Shown one piece after another: positions 35,128 to 44,307 of a DNA stretch of 64,000 nucleotides. Numbering within the stretch: the first letter of the stretch is position 1; the number at the start of each line of letters is the position of its first letter. This stretch comes from Candidatus Methanogranum gryphiswaldense. GTDB lineage: Archaea > Thermoplasmatota > Thermoplasmata > Methanomassiliicoccales > Methanomethylophilaceae. Position numbers and translations under genes: made by a program. The notes below the pieces were generated by a model. That model did no database searches. It saw nothing but the letters and a program-made list of their open reading frames with translations, and was not told the DNA's origin. The stretch lies in contig CP076745.1 in the NCBI GenBank assembly GCA_019262145.1, positions 1,299,093 through 1,363,092 of the forward strand. Reading direction: 5' to 3'.

Positions 35128-35808
35128 TCAATATACGACATCCAGTTCCTTCAGACGTTTTTTCAGGAGATAGTATCTTACGAATCTATTCTCCAACTGT
35201 CCGATGGGTAAGCTGATCATCGTGTAGATGACGATCCAATACGGCATGAATCCCATTACTGAATTCGCAAGGTTCAACACTCCCCACGGCATATTAATGT
35301 AGAGATCCACAGGGTCCACAGTATATGATATGAAGTAATAGACCCAGGCATACACCGGGAGGATGATGACCATGGTGACGGGCATGATCTTCATTTGATC
35401 GGTGCTCATCTTCATGGATTTTCCCATCATCTGCGGCTGCTGTTCTTGGAGCTTTTTCAGTTTGAATAGATTGTTCTCTATTCTTGCCTGACGAAGTTCT
35501 GCGTTGAACCCCGACTGCTCCTGTTGAACTTTTGCCTGTTCTATTGGATCGGTGATGAATCCCCTGATCACCGTGCTTAGGGTGATCATGATTATACCTG
35601 AGATGATCAGAGTGAACACAGGCCATTGACCACCAAAGTCAATGTACTGGAACACTACATTCAACGCTTTACCGATCGGGTCTCTGAACATCATGACGAC
35701 CATCATGACGACCAGGGCGATCATCATGCCGATCAGGGTGCCCTTGGGCATGGCCGGCACGGCCTGTTGCGATCTCTGCATTTGTTCGGGTGATCCGGGG
35801 TTTGCCAT
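35128..35808 (-). CDS. DUF106 / archaeal Oxa1-YidC-EMC3-like membrane insertase
   Basis: 226 residues. Three or more membrane helices with a cytosolic coiled coil (LRQARIENNLFKLKKLQEQQ) between helices, the layout of archaeal YidC-like/EMC3 insertases, which bind ribosomes and insert short membrane proteins. It lies directly after secY, fitting a role next to the translocon. The M-rich N-terminal helix and acidic C-terminus match the family. Get3 also occurs in this window. Confidence 0.88.
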   Translation of the reverse strand: MANPGSPEQMQRSQQAVPAMPKGTLIGMMIALVVMMVVMMFRDPIGKALNVVFQYIDFGGQWPVFTLIISGIIMITLSTVIRGFITDPIEQAKVQQEQSGFNAELRQARIENNLFKLKKLQEQQPQMMGKSMKMSTDQMKIMPVTMVIILPVYAWVYYFISYTVDPVDLYINMPWGVLNLANSVMGFMPYWIVIYTMISLPIGQLENRFVRYYLLKKRLKELDVVY

Positions 35809-35809
35809 C

Positions 35810-37348
35810 TTAACTCTCTCCTCCGAAGAATCCTCTCATTACTGGATTCATCTCCATCATCTGTTCACGACCGACCGCCTCATAGAAGTGGATCATTATA
35901 CCCACCGCTAACAGCAATCCTGTACCTGAAGCATTTCCTGTTGTACCTATCATGTCGGCACAAGCCGCCAGAGCTCCTATCAGAGCTCCAGATAGAACCG
36001 TGATCGTCGGAATATACCTTTCGAGCACACGTTTCAGTACACGAGGATCCCTACGGAATCCTGGAATCTGCATACCACTCTTTTGGATCTGATTTGCCAC
36101 TGCTTCCGGACCGAGATTTGTCGTTTCGACCCAGAACTTAGCGAACATTATCGATCCCATCACCATGACCGTACCGTATATCGATACACGACATAGATTC
36201 TCCAACGCTCCATGGTCATTACCGTAACTTGCTGGGTCTAGTATCGGCATAAGCCAATCAGTCAGACCTTGCGGGGCCGACAGATACCATGCTATCCCTC
36301 CAGACGCCGTAGTGGAATCATCAGCGAAAGATCCGATTATATCGTTATGTCCGATCAATGGAATTCCGCTAAGGAAATCATTGGTATAGAGGAGTAACGC
36401 GATCATGCTGATGTTTGCCAACAACGCGGACATCAATATGACCGGGATGTTACTTGAATACATCAATTTGATCGGATACCTTCCTCTGGCACCTCTCGCA
36501 TTACCGTGTGATAGCGGCAATTCGATACGACTCGATTCTAGATAGACCACCACAAGGAAGATCACTATCGTCCCCACTAGTGCTATCATAGGATTCGGTT
36601 GTCCAAGGAATATCGACTCATACCCACCGCTTGCCATCTCCGATGAACTGGTGTTCATCAAGATGTAGATGGCCTTGGGAATTGTTCCAGCAGGCGGATT
36701 CGATACGCTCATTACTTCGCTTGCGTCCACCGCATACCAGTTCAATGCTCCTGTGAACACGGCCTGGGAAACTCCCGCGGCGATGAACAAAGAGATACCG
36801 CTTCCGATACCCCATTTAGATACCACCTCATCGAACAAGAACACCAGATATGATCCGATGCAGAGCTGCAGGATGATGAGCAGTTTAGATCCGTTCGAAC
36901 CGAAGGTCGAAACGAAATCATCGGACGGTACCAGGTATCCAAATACCTGAGGTACCGCCTCGACGACTATCATTACTATGACCAACAGTTTCAAAACGGA
37001 TTGGTAACACGCTTTGTCTTTTTTGTTCGTGAGATCGAGTTTGATTATCTTCGCTCCCACGAACAATTGCATGATGATTGAGGCTGTGACGATGGGCCCA
37101 ATACCCAGCTGCAGGATCGTACCAGACGCTCCTGCCATGATGGTCCTGTACTGTGCGAACAGATCAAGCGATTCCGACTGATCCAGGCCGTATATGTACA
37201 CGTTGGTCATTATGAAGTATACGACCAACACGACAATGACCCACATCATCTTCGTCCTGAAGTGCACATGGCCTTCAGGACGCTTGACTGCGGGGAGCCT
37301 GTCGCCTAGAGGTTTTACCTTGTACAACAGGCTAGGTTGTTCATCCAT
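35810..37348 (-). CDS. secY: Preprotein translocase subunit SecY
   Basis: 512 residues, ten predicted membrane helices; core of the Sec61/SecYEG channel. The GSGISLFIAAGVSQA stretch and the plug/lateral-gate pattern are recognisable. Somewhat longer than many SecY proteins because of an extracellular loop between helices (DIIGSFADDSTTASGG region). It lies 23 nt downstream of rpl15 and is followed, 1 nt later, by the DUF106 insertase gene. Confidence 0.96.
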   Translation of the reverse strand: MDEQPSLLYKVKPLGDRLPAVKRPEGHVHFRTKMMWVIVVLVVYFIMTNVYIYGLDQSESLDLFAQYRTIMAGASGTILQLGIGPIVTASIIMQLFVGAKIIKLDLTNKKDKACYQSVLKLLVIVMIVVEAVPQVFGYLVPSDDFVSTFGSNGSKLLIILQLCIGSYLVFLFDEVVSKWGIGSGISLFIAAGVSQAVFTGALNWYAVDASEVMSVSNPPAGTIPKAIYILMNTSSSEMASGGYESIFLGQPNPMIALVGTIVIFLVVVYLESSRIELPLSHGNARGARGRYPIKLMYSSNIPVILMSALLANISMIALLLYTNDFLSGIPLIGHNDIIGSFADDSTTASGGIAWYLSAPQGLTDWLMPILDPASYGNDHGALENLCRVSIYGTVMVMGSIMFAKFWVETTNLGPEAVANQIQKSGMQIPGFRRDPRVLKRVLERYIPTITVLSGALIGALAACADMIGTTGNASGTGLLLAVGIMIHFYEAVGREQMMEMNPVMRGFFGGES

Positions 37349-37371
37349 CCCAATCTAACTCCTCGATTTGC

Positions 37372-37794
37372 TTACTCAACAATACTTCCACCAGAGGCCT
37401 CGATCTTCTCGCGAGCTTTCGCGGAGATCTCGGCCACTGTGACGTTCACAGCCACGCTGATGGTTCCGTTTCCGAGCAGCTTGTCTATGCCTGCATCAGT
37501 TAGGTTGATATTATAGATATCCCCATTCTTCGCTCCGAAGCCCATTTCTACGAAATGGTCAGCCTGCTCCTCGAGTTCCGCAATGTTGAGGGTCGTGTTT
37601 GCCTCGACCATGCATTGGGGTCTCTTGAAACCGTGTCTTCCGAAGTGGTCCCTGTCATACTTCAGCATACCGATCTTGCCTGTCTTTCCGAGACCGGCCT
37701 GACCGCGTCCACCGATTATACCAGCTCCACGTCCAGATTTCTTTCCACGGCCGTGCGTCCTAGATCCTCTCATTTTTTTGGTTCTGCTTGGCAT
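37372..37794 (-). CDS. rpl15: 50S ribosomal protein L15
   Basis: 140 residues; organises 23S rRNA near the peptidyl-transferase region. N-terminus KKMRGSRTHGRGKKSGRGAG is the Gly/Arg-rich L15 hallmark. The ATG at 37794 follows GAGGTG with spacing 8; the earlier GTG at 37809 is part of that site. Overlap region with the rpl30 stop. Confidence 0.95.
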   Translation of the reverse strand: MPSRTKKMRGSRTHGRGKKSGRGAGIIGGRGQAGLGKTGKIGMLKYDRDHFGRHGFKRPQCMVEANTTLNIAELEEQADHFVEMGFGAKNGDIYNINLTDAGIDKLLGNGTISVAVNVTVAEISAKAREKIEASGGSIVE

Positions 37795-37805
37795 TTCTTT
37801 ACACC

Positions 37806-38270
37806 TCACAGCATCCTGTTGATGAGATCGTTGATGGCCTCTGCCCTGTAACCGAGTGCCCCACCGTTCTGGTAGGAACGCTTGTTGCCTTCAAATCCCT
37901 TTACAGGGGGGTGAAGACGGAACACAGGCTTTGCAGCCTCAACATCTCTCAGTTTGTAATCATTCTCAATTATTGCCTTCGAAAGTTCCTCGACTGAGGT
38001 GAATTCTGATTTCTCCTTGAGATAATCGTCGGTGATCTCCTTGTCGCCTGCAAGTCTTCCGCGTGCGCGGATCATCGCAGTGAGGGTCTCCTCGCTGATC
38101 TCTCCCCAGGTACAGTAATCCTTAACTTTCTGAAGCATTCCATCCGTAGATCCGTTCTCGGGAACAACCACGCAGTGGTTGACCCTTGTAAGGCCTAGAA
38201 GGTCCATCGTGTAAGCAATGTTGTAATTGACATCAGGCTGTCCACGAACACGAATTATTGCGTATGTCAT
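37806..38270 (-). CDS. rpl30: 50S ribosomal protein L30
   Basis: 154 residues, the long archaeal form (about 150) as opposed to the 60-residue bacterial one. TYAIIRVRGQPDVNYNIAYTMDLLGLTRVNHCVVV is the ferredoxin-like core; the C-terminal FRLHPPVKGFEGNKRSY region is archaeal/eukaryal L7-like. Starts 2 nt after the rps5 stop. Confidence 0.95.
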   Translation of the reverse strand: MTYAIIRVRGQPDVNYNIAYTMDLLGLTRVNHCVVVPENGSTDGMLQKVKDYCTWGEISEETLTAMIRARGRLAGDKEITDDYLKEKSEFTSVEELSKAIIENDYKLRDVEAAKPVFRLHPPVKGFEGNKRSYQNGGALGYRAEAINDLINRML

Positions 38271-38272
38271 CT

Positions 38273-38953
38273 TCAGTCCTCCTTGTCAAAGTTAACGTCG
38301 GTCTCTTCTATCGACAGACCGACTGGTCCCGATACGATACGAAGTCTCTGGATCTGCTCAGCAGTGACTCTCATACGGGACGTCTCTTTGAGCGCCTCGA
38401 ATGTTGCCATCGCATAGTTGACCTTGGTCTTCGTATTTCCTGTCGCAAATCCCCATGCATCCTTGACACCGGCAAGCGTTAGAAGACTCTTTGCGACATC
38501 TCCGACAGCTAATCCGATACCACGTGGTGCAGGTTTCAAATAGACAGTTACAGACCCTGTACGTCCAATGACCTCGTATGGGAACGAGTGAGGCTCACCG
38601 CAACCGCACTCCCATGAACCGCATCCTCTTTTGATTTCGATGATGTTCAGTTTTGCGTTGTCGATGGCCTTCTTTATAGAAGGTCCGACCTCCTTTCCTT
38701 TCGACCTTCCGATTCCGATGAATCCATCGCCGTTTCCAACGATACACGTCACCGCGAACCTGACCCTCCTTCCGGAGTCGGTCATCCTCTGGACCATGTT
38801 GAGGTCGATGACCTCATCCTTCATGTCCGGGAGTAGGATGTCCACGATCTCTGCCTCACGAAGGGGCAGTCTTGTGGCCAATGCGTCGCTCATGGTTGTG
38901 ATCTCACCGTTGAGCACCATCTGGCCCAATCTTGTCTTAGGGACCCAATCCAT
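38273..38953 (-). CDS. rps5: 30S ribosomal protein S5
   Basis: 226 residues. DSGRRVRFAVTCIVGNGDGFIG is the dsRBD-like S5 core and a C-terminal uS5 domain follows (GIGLAVGDVAKSLLTLAGVKDAWG). The N-terminal WVPKTRLGQMV is typical of archaea. 1 nt between it and rpl18. Involved in decoding accuracy. Confidence 0.95.
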   Translation of the reverse strand: MDWVPKTRLGQMVLNGEITTMSDALATRLPLREAEIVDILLPDMKDEVIDLNMVQRMTDSGRRVRFAVTCIVGNGDGFIGIGRSKGKEVGPSIKKAIDNAKLNIIEIKRGCGSWECGCGEPHSFPYEVIGRTGSVTVYLKPAPRGIGLAVGDVAKSLLTLAGVKDAWGFATGNTKTKVNYAMATFEALKETSRMRVTAEQIQRLRIVSGPVGLSIEETDVNFDKED

Positions 38954-38954
38954 T

Positions 38955-39455
38955 TCACTCAGCCTCCATCTTGTCTTTCAGACCGTTAACTGCGGCCTCG
39001 ATCGCATCATCGATGTGTTTTCCGTAGAGCCTATCCTCAGTGGGAAGGACATCCTCGGAAACAGGTACTTCAAGTCCCGCATCGACCATACCCTTTACAA
39101 CTGCGAAGAGAACTCCGCCGCGCTTGGGGTTTTGCATGCCGATGTCGAGAACAGCGTACTCGATTCCTGCTTTGATTGCTCTTTTGCCTGCAAGGTATCC
39201 AAGGAGATACGCCGCGGGAATGGTTGAACATGAGTTCTCCCATCCCATCTTGACGAGGTCTTTGGTACTTGCCGACATAATGATTCTGTCGCCCTCCATC
39301 CCGAACTCTACGAACTGGACGTTGGTGTTCTTGTTGGACCTTCTGACGACTGCCCTCGCTTCGCGGCTCGTAAGGAGCTTGCGGCGAACGTAGTAGTCAG
39401 TACGGCACTCTCTTCTTCTGCGGAACGCAACTTTATATCTTGGTCCTGTAGCCAT
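38955..39455 (-). CDS. rpl18: 50S ribosomal protein L18
   Basis: 166 residues; binds 5S rRNA. FRRRRECRTDYYVRRKLLTS at the N-terminus is the L18/L5e signature. The ATG at 39455 overlaps the rpl19e stop by one base (TGATG); an upstream in-frame GTG-like start would intrude into rpl19e. Confidence 0.95.
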   Translation of the reverse strand: MATGPRYKVAFRRRRECRTDYYVRRKLLTSREARAVVRRSNKNTNVQFVEFGMEGDRIIMSASTKDLVKMGWENSCSTIPAAYLLGYLAGKRAIKAGIEYAVLDIGMQNPKRGGVLFAVVKGMVDAGLEVPVSEDVLPTEDRLYGKHIDDAIEAAVNGLKDKMEAE

Positions 39456-39916
39456 CAGTTCTCCTCCTCCTTGAGGCAACCTTCGGCGATCATGTGCTGT
39501 TTGAGGTTCCTACGAGATTTGTAAACTCCTCCCTTGGCCCTTCTATAGTACAGCCTGTATACGGAGGGAGTGATCTTGCCATCGGCCCTTAGGGTCTTAA
39601 GCTCGTCACGGATTGGCCTGATCGTGGCCATCCACCTGCTCTTGTCGGAAACGCGTGCGTTGGCTGTTCCCTTCCTTGAACCGGGTCCCTTCCTCTTTCC
39701 ACTTGCCTTCTGACCTGCGGCGTATCTTATCCTTCCTTTGGAAGTGCCATTCTTTGCCTTTGCCTTGATAAGGCCGGAATCAATGGCCGTGCGAATATCG
39801 CCGCGGGTGATACAGTCTTCGACATCCTCGATCTTATCGGGGTTGATCCAGACTCTATTCTCACCACAGTTCAGAATGTCAGCTGCCATTCTTCTCTGGT
39901 TTCTAAGATCGGACAT
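39455..39916 (-). CDS. rpl19e: 50S ribosomal protein L19e
   Basis: 153 residues, archaeal/eukaryal-only protein of the large subunit. LRNQRRMAADILNCGENRVW and GPGSRKGTANAR are characteristic. The ATG at 39916 follows the rpl32e stop by 2 nt with GGTG as ribosome site; a GTG at 39922 is less likely. Confidence 0.95.
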   Translation of the reverse strand: MSDLRNQRRMAADILNCGENRVWINPDKIEDVEDCITRGDIRTAIDSGLIKAKAKNGTSKGRIRYAAGQKASGKRKGPGSRKGTANARVSDKSRWMATIRPIRDELKTLRADGKITPSVYRLYYRRAKGGVYKSRRNLKQHMIAEGCLKEEEN

Positions 39917-39918
39917 GT

Positions 39919-40614
39919 TCACACCATCCTGTTGAGAACCCTTATACCGAGCTCTGCAGCCCTGTCCTCTATGACGATTCTTTTCTTGGTCCCTACTGTT
40001 CCGCCTATGCGGACAGCCTGAACCTTAGGATTGATGTTCTCGAGACCGTCTACATTGTAGATCAGAACCTCTTCGAACCCTGAGGGGTGAAGTTCCCTTG
40101 TAGAGACTGGCCCACGGTAACCGATATCGACCATCGGGGGACGCCTCTTGAGCTGTCTCTTCATCTTGGAGTGAATACCTTTCGGCTTTCTCCATTTCTC
40201 TCCGAGTTTGGAGTATCTGAACCACTCCTGTCTCTTGAAAGCAGGCCTACGTCCAGAGATTAACGCTCTTTTAGCCAATGCATCGGCCATCTCTTCGCTG
40301 ATCTCGGGCTTAGCCTTTACGACATATCCTTCGTTCTCAACGACCTCGACGACTTCTACAGTCTTCTCCTTGGACTCTGACCTCTTGGTCTCCTTCTTTA
40401 CCTCTGTGGGTACTATTTCCCCGCTGAGGGTCTTTTTCCAGTTCTCCACGGTCTTTGGACCGACACCGGAAAGCGCCTTGATTATCTCCTTGACCTTTGC
40501 ATCGTCCGACAAGGCTGCCTTGAGCTCATCGACGCTTGTGATGCCGATGCTCTTCAGCTCGGCCACGTTGGCTTCTTTGAGGCCTGTAAGGTCCGTGAGT
40601 GTTTTTACGGTCAT
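39919..40614 (-). CDS. rpl32e: 50S ribosomal protein L32e with N-terminal helix-hairpin-helix extension
   Basis: 231 residues, about 100 longer than the core protein. Residues 1-60 form a helix-hairpin-helix-like domain (LKEANVAELKSIGITSVDEL, then ALSGVGPKTVENW), followed by a charged linker (65-95) and the L32e core from about 120 (KRQEWFRYSKLGEKWRKPKG). Such HhH extensions occur in several euryarchaeal L32e proteins. The extension may bind rRNA or DNA. Starts by ATGA overlap with rpl6. Confidence 0.93.
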   Translation of the reverse strand: MTVKTLTDLTGLKEANVAELKSIGITSVDELKAALSDDAKVKEIIKALSGVGPKTVENWKKTLSGEIVPTEVKKETKRSESKEKTVEVVEVVENEGYVVKAKPEISEEMADALAKRALISGRRPAFKRQEWFRYSKLGEKWRKPKGIHSKMKRQLKRRPPMVDIGYRGPVSTRELHPSGFEEVLIYNVDGLENINPKVQAVRIGGTVGTKKRIVIEDRAAELGIRVLNRMV

Positions 40615-41162
40615 TCTTTCACCTTGTGGGATTTGTGGACGATATATATTCCGTCCTGGAACGTTCTCTTGTCGAAACCGGGCCTGGAGGTTGCTTTCTC
40701 TAGGTTGGCTGCGGTCTGACCACAGGCCTCGATGCTTATTCCCTCTATGGTAACATCAGCACCGCTGACCTTTACCTTACAGTTATCAACTATCTTGGCG
40801 TAACGCGGAGCGTGTCCTCCCATGTAGTTGTTGATCTCGACCTGATTTCCTTTTACAGTCACTTTCATCGGGAAGTGGGAGAATACGACCTTAAGACCGT
40901 ATGTGAATCCTATTGTGACACCTTTCATCATGTTATTGATGTGTGCCACAAAGGTTCCGACCATGGCCTTTTCCTTGATCCTGGGGTACTCGCAGCTAAC
41001 GCTGATTTGTCCCTCTCCAACTTTCACGATGACGCGAGGGTGCGCGAAGTTTCTGCTCAATTCTCCCTTAGGTCCCTTGACCTTTACTATGTCGCCGTCC
41101 CTAGAGACAGTGACACCGCCGGGGATGGCGATAGTGCTTTCGATTTTCCCTGCTATTGTCAT
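40611..41162 (-). CDS. rpl6: 50S ribosomal protein L6
   Basis: 183 residues with two homologous L6 domains; near the sarcin-ricin loop and factor-binding site. IAIPGGVTVSRDGDIVKVKGPKGELSR is the first; GKIESTIAIP typical archaeal. 9 nt between it and rps8, with GAGGAATA as ribosome site. Confidence 0.95.
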   Translation of the reverse strand: MTIAGKIESTIAIPGGVTVSRDGDIVKVKGPKGELSRNFAHPRVIVKVGEGQISVSCEYPRIKEKAMVGTFVAHINNMMKGVTIGFTYGLKVVFSHFPMKVTVKGNQVEINNYMGGHAPRYAKIVDNCKVKVSGADVTIEGISIEACGQTAANLEKATSRPGFDKRTFQDGIYIVHKSHKVKE

Positions 41163-41171
41163 TTTTATTCC

Positions 41172-41561
41172 TCAATAGATGTATGCTAACAACTTTCCGC
41201 CTATTCCGAGCTCTTTGGCACGTTCCTGGGTGATAACACCTGCGGTAGTGGTCATGACGAGAACTCCGAAGTCCTGTGCGGGGAGGAACCTCGCTTCGAA
41301 CTTCTCGATTTCTACGATTTTGACCGAATACCTCGGCTTGATAACACCACAGTCGTTGATTGCTCCTTTGAGCATAACGCGGAATTTACCTGCTTTTCCG
41401 TCCTCAATGTACTCGAACTGATTGATGTATCCGTGGTCCTGCATTACTTTCAGCACGCGGCCGATAAGTTTTGAGGAGGGCTGGATAACACATTCGCTCT
41501 TTCCGTTGAGAGCTGCATTCTTCATGACGCACATTGCGTCGTTCAATGGATCGCACTGCAT
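41172..41561 (-). CDS. rps8: 30S ribosomal protein S8
   Basis: 129 residues; assembly protein binding 16S helix 21. DPLNDAMCVMKNAALNGKSEC at the N-terminus and the C-terminal GVLVMTTTAGVITQERAKELGIGGKLLAYIY are full matches to archaeal S8. Follows rps14 with a 10-nt gap. Confidence 0.95.
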   Translation of the reverse strand: MQCDPLNDAMCVMKNAALNGKSECVIQPSSKLIGRVLKVMQDHGYINQFEYIEDGKAGKFRVMLKGAINDCGVIKPRYSVKIVEIEKFEARFLPAQDFGVLVMTTTAGVITQERAKELGIGGKLLAYIY

Positions 41562-41571
41562 TTCTCACACC

Positions 41572-41718
41572 TCACGAATACTTCTTGAACCCGAGTTCCG
41601 GGGCCATATCTCTGAAGCACTGGCGGCAAAGATGCATTCCATATCTTCTGATGATTCCTCTTCTGCGTCCGCAGCGGGTACATCCAATAGATCTGCCAAA
41701 CTGTTTCTTGGGCTTCAC
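41572..41718 (-). CDS. rps14: 30S ribosomal protein S14 (zinc type)
   Basis: 48 residues, read directly from the minus strand. GTG start at 41718; the stop is at 41572-41574. It has the zinc motif CTRCGRRRG...CRQC typical of S14 type Z, and ends FKKYS. It overlaps the rpl5 stop by 4 nt (GTGA), which explains the GTG start, and lies between rpl5 and rps8 exactly as in other archaeal spc operons. Confidence 0.93.
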   Translation of the reverse strand: MKPKKQFGRSIGCTRCGRRRGIIRRYGMHLCRQCFRDMAPELGFKKYS

Positions 41719-42224
41719 TCTACCACCTCTACTTCATAATTGTCTTTCATATACTGGATCGCCTCATCGCGATCCACACGGTGACCTTTGGAGGCCTTCC
41801 TTTTAAGGAGTGCCCTCGTCGAGATCCTACCGCCCTTTCTTCTGAGAACTACGCTTACATCCATTCCAAAGATACCGACATCAGGATCATATTTCATTCC
41901 TGCGAAATCAGTATAATCGGAGATACCGAAGGACATGTTTCCCTCTTTATCGAACGAATACTCGTAAACGCGCTGTTCTCTGATAGCAAGAGACTTTCTA
42001 AGAAAATCTTCTGCGGCCTCTCCCCTAAGGGTGACCTTACATCCAAGAGGCATTCCGATACGAATACCGAGATCCCTGTTTACATGCTTGGATATTGTCT
42101 GGACAGATGCCTGTCCTGTGACCATTTTCAAGACCTTCTGTGCTTTTGCAAGCCTCTCTCCTGCCTCTCCGACACCGATATTCACAGTGATCTTATCGAT
42201 GTGGAGTTCCCTCATTGCATTCAT
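41715..42224 (-). CDS. rpl5: 50S ribosomal protein L5
   Basis: 169 residues; binds 5S rRNA and contacts the P-site t[20 protein letters not shown] and the later [25 protein letters not shown] are diagnostic. Starts by ATGA overlap with rps4e (ATG 42224), preferred over an internal ATG at 42215. Confidence 0.95.
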   Translation of the reverse strand: MNAMRELHIDKITVNIGVGEAGERLAKAQKVLKMVTGQASVQTISKHVNRDLGIRIGMPLGCKVTLRGEAAEDFLRKSLAIREQRVYEYSFDKEGNMSFGISDYTDFAGMKYDPDVGIFGMDVSVVLRRKGGRISTRALLKRKASKGHRVDRDEAIQYMKDNYEVEVVE

Positions 42225-42928
42225 GCAGAGGCCTCCGGCATTGTGATTTCAACCTTGCGCTCTCCAACTACGAATATATTGCAGTTGGTAGTTTCAGTTC
42301 CGTCATCGAAGACGACTATGTTCTCCCCGGATCCTTTGACCACGATGAGATCTTTGACCGTCTTGATCTTTCCAGACTGCGAACCTTTGACTATAAGGAC
42401 CTTGGCTCCGGATTTAGCTGGATAGTGCTCGATGACCTTCTGGTCTGGAACTTCTATCTTAAGCGTATCTCCTACCTTGTAGTCGTTCTTGTCAAGAATG
42501 ATGTTCCTTCCACCACTAAGGTTTATCTGGAACTTTCCATCCTTGACCGTCGTCTTGTCCTCTATCCTGCAGAGTTTGACCTTCGCCTCGTCTGCACTGA
42601 TAGGTACAAGTATGAACTTTCCCTTTTCGCTCAAAAGCATGCGGAATGCCAGTCCCATCTTGGGGATGACGATCGTGTCCATGACTCCAACGGGGGCCTT
42701 AGGATTTTTCACGGCCTTTCCGTCAACGATAAGTTCACGGTTGCCTATGATCCTCTTTGCCTCCCTAGCGGTGTCACATACGCCGATCATATCCCTGAGG
42801 ATTAGAACTGCGGGCATGCTGCTCTCCACAGAGTGTGCTCCGGGAGACTGCTTTGTTGCCCAGACCGAGACCTTCCTCTTGAGGGGCCATGTCCTGGGTG
42901 CTGCCAATCTCTTCATGTGATCGCTCAT
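42221..42928 (-). CDS. rps4e: 30S ribosomal protein S4e
   Basis: 235 residues, archaeal/eukaryal protein with S4-like and KOW-like domains. HMKRLAAPRTWPLKRK is the universal N-terminus. Coupled by ATGA overlaps both to rpl24 upstream and to rpl5 downstream. Confidence 0.96.
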   Translation of the reverse strand: MSDHMKRLAAPRTWPLKRKVSVWATKQSPGAHSVESSMPAVLILRDMIGVCDTAREAKRIIGNRELIVDGKAVKNPKAPVGVMDTIVIPKMGLAFRMLLSEKGKFILVPISADEAKVKLCRIEDKTTVKDGKFQINLSGGRNIILDKNDYKVGDTLKIEVPDQKVIEHYPAKSGAKVLIVKGSQSGKIKTVKDLIVVKGSGENIVVFDDGTETTNCNIFVVGERKVEITMPEASA

Positions 42929-43299
42929 TGTTTAGCCTCCTTATTCTTGGAGAGCGCATCCATCCTCCACGGATCTTCCGTGTTCAACTTTGTGATCACG
43001 AGATTTGATGCGTGAATTGGACGGACAACGGCTGTCCCGTCCGCCTGATTGATGGTTACTCCATCGACTGAAACGCGCCCTGTTTTTGTGAATACCTCGA
43101 GAACCTTTCCCTCGGTACCACGGATGTCCGCATCACCGCGGAGTACTGCAACGGTATCTCCCTTGCAGACCCTTGCTGTGCGGCCCCCGTACTGCTCGCG
43201 GAGTTCAGCGGAGAGGTGTGCTGAAAGCATCTTCCTCTTCTTGTGGGCAGGTGCGTGTGCCTGAGCTTTTCTCTGTACCCTTGCTTTGCTGCTTGCCAT
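42925..43299 (-). CDS. rpl24: 50S ribosomal protein L24
   Basis: 124 residues with a KOW motif (VCKGDTVAVLRGDADIRGTEGKVLEV); an early assembly protein at the exit tunnel. GAGGA is 6 nt before the ATG at 43299, which decides it over the ATG at 43305 that touches the site. Confidence 0.95.
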   Translation of the reverse strand: MASSKARVQRKAQAHAPAHKKRKMLSAHLSAELREQYGGRTARVCKGDTVAVLRGDADIRGTEGKVLEVFTKTGRVSVDGVTINQADGTAVVRPIHASNLVITKLNTEDPWRMDALSKNKEAKQ

Positions 43300-43308
43300 A
43301 TTCATTCC

Positions 43309-43707
43309 TCACACGATAGTGTTGGCCGTTGCTGCAATACGTGGCCACCTTTCGGCTGCCTCCCTTGCAACAGGCCCTTTTATGTCTGTTCCTTTTGTCT
43401 CGCCCGTATCGGTCGTAAGTACTGCGGCGTTATCCTCGAAGAATATCATTGTTCCGTCAGGACGTCTCATTGGGCGTCTCTGGCGTACTATGACCGCAAA
43501 TACGATCTGCTTCCTCATCGCAGGAGTTCCCTTTTTCACAGATGCGATGACAACGTCACCGACACCAGCTGCGGGGATCCTCCTTGCCACTCCGTGGTAG
43601 CCAGGAACGGTAATGATCTCGATGACCTTAGCTCCAGAGTTATCTATAACCGTGAGCTGTGATCCGTTGATGAGTCCTCTTGTCTGATTTCCAGCAATTC
43701 CCTTCAT
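43309..43707 (-). CDS. rpl14: 50S ribosomal protein L14
   Basis: 132 residues; forms an inter-subunit bridge. GSQLTVIDNSGAKVIEIITVPGY is the L14 signature. GGAG lies 10 nt before the ATG at 43707, within the end of rps17, so the two are coupled. The longer upstream GTG-start reading would overlap rps17 further. Confidence 0.95.
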   Translation of the reverse strand: MKGIAGNQTRGLINGSQLTVIDNSGAKVIEIITVPGYHGVARRIPAAGVGDVVIASVKKGTPAMRKQIVFAVIVRQRRPMRRPDGTMIFFEDNAAVLTTDTGETKGTDIKGPVAREAAERWPRIAATANTIV

Positions 43708-43714
43708 CTCTTCA

Positions 43715-44047
43715 TCACTCCTTTTTCTCAACTACTACGAACGACACGGTCTTCGAAATTGGTCTACATTCCATGATCCTTACACGGTCCCCTACCTTGA
43801 GTCCAAGGCAAGGAGATGCATGGCATGCATATCTTGCAGATCTTTTCTCGTATCTCTCGTATTTTTTCTCGAATCTAAGGTAATTGCGCTCAACGATGAC
43901 TGTTTTACTCATCTTGACGGTCGCAACTACACCCTCAATGACCTGTCCCCTGACCGGTAAACTGCCATGGAAGGGGCAGTTCGGGTCGTTACACTCAGAT
44001 GTGGGGGGAACAACGTCAATTCCAATGTTTCTTGTTTTTGCTGTCAT
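43715..44047 (-). CDS. rps17: 30S ribosomal protein S17
   Basis: 110 residues, archaeal length. GIDVVPPTSECNDPNCPFHG is an archaeal N-terminal extension; core OB-fold follows (GVVATVKMSKTVIVER and YACHASPCLGLKVGDRVRIMECRPIS). 4 nt between it and the RNase P gene. Confidence 0.95.
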   Translation of the reverse strand: MTAKTRNIGIDVVPPTSECNDPNCPFHGSLPVRGQVIEGVVATVKMSKTVIVERNYLRFEKKYERYEKRSARYACHASPCLGLKVGDRVRIMECRPISKTVSFVVVEKKE

Positions 44048-44051
44048 TTTT

Positions 44052-44306
44052 TCACCTAACCTTTTTTATTCTATCTTCTGGTCGGTGTTGTATTTCTATA
44101 CCTTTGATGTCTATCTGTATGTCTTGGTATGTGAATCTGAACTCATTGCCTGGCTTTGGTACCATTCTATCAGTTCCGGCCGATTCAATGGTGAACGTGT
44201 TTTTTGTCTCGTCGACCACAACCCCGGATAATCCCGAGAATGGTGCTGACAGCACTACCACGTCCAGACCTATGAGTTCAGACCTCATGAATTCGCTTCT
44301 GTTCAT
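44052..44306 (-). CDS. rnp1: RNase P protein component 1 (Rpp29)
   Basis: 84 residues, archaeal Rpp29/Pop4, a protein cofactor of RNase P in tRNA 5' maturation. RSELIGLDVVVLSAPFSGLSGVVVDETKNTF forms the Sm-like barrel. It is placed between aIF1 and rps17 as in many archaea, linking tRNA processing to ribosome synthesis. Only 1 nt after aIF1. Confidence 0.93.
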   Translation of the reverse strand: MNRSEFMRSELIGLDVVVLSAPFSGLSGVVVDETKNTFTIESAGTDRMVPKPGNEFRFTYQDIQIDIKGIEIQHRPEDRIKKVR

Positions 44307-44307
44307 T

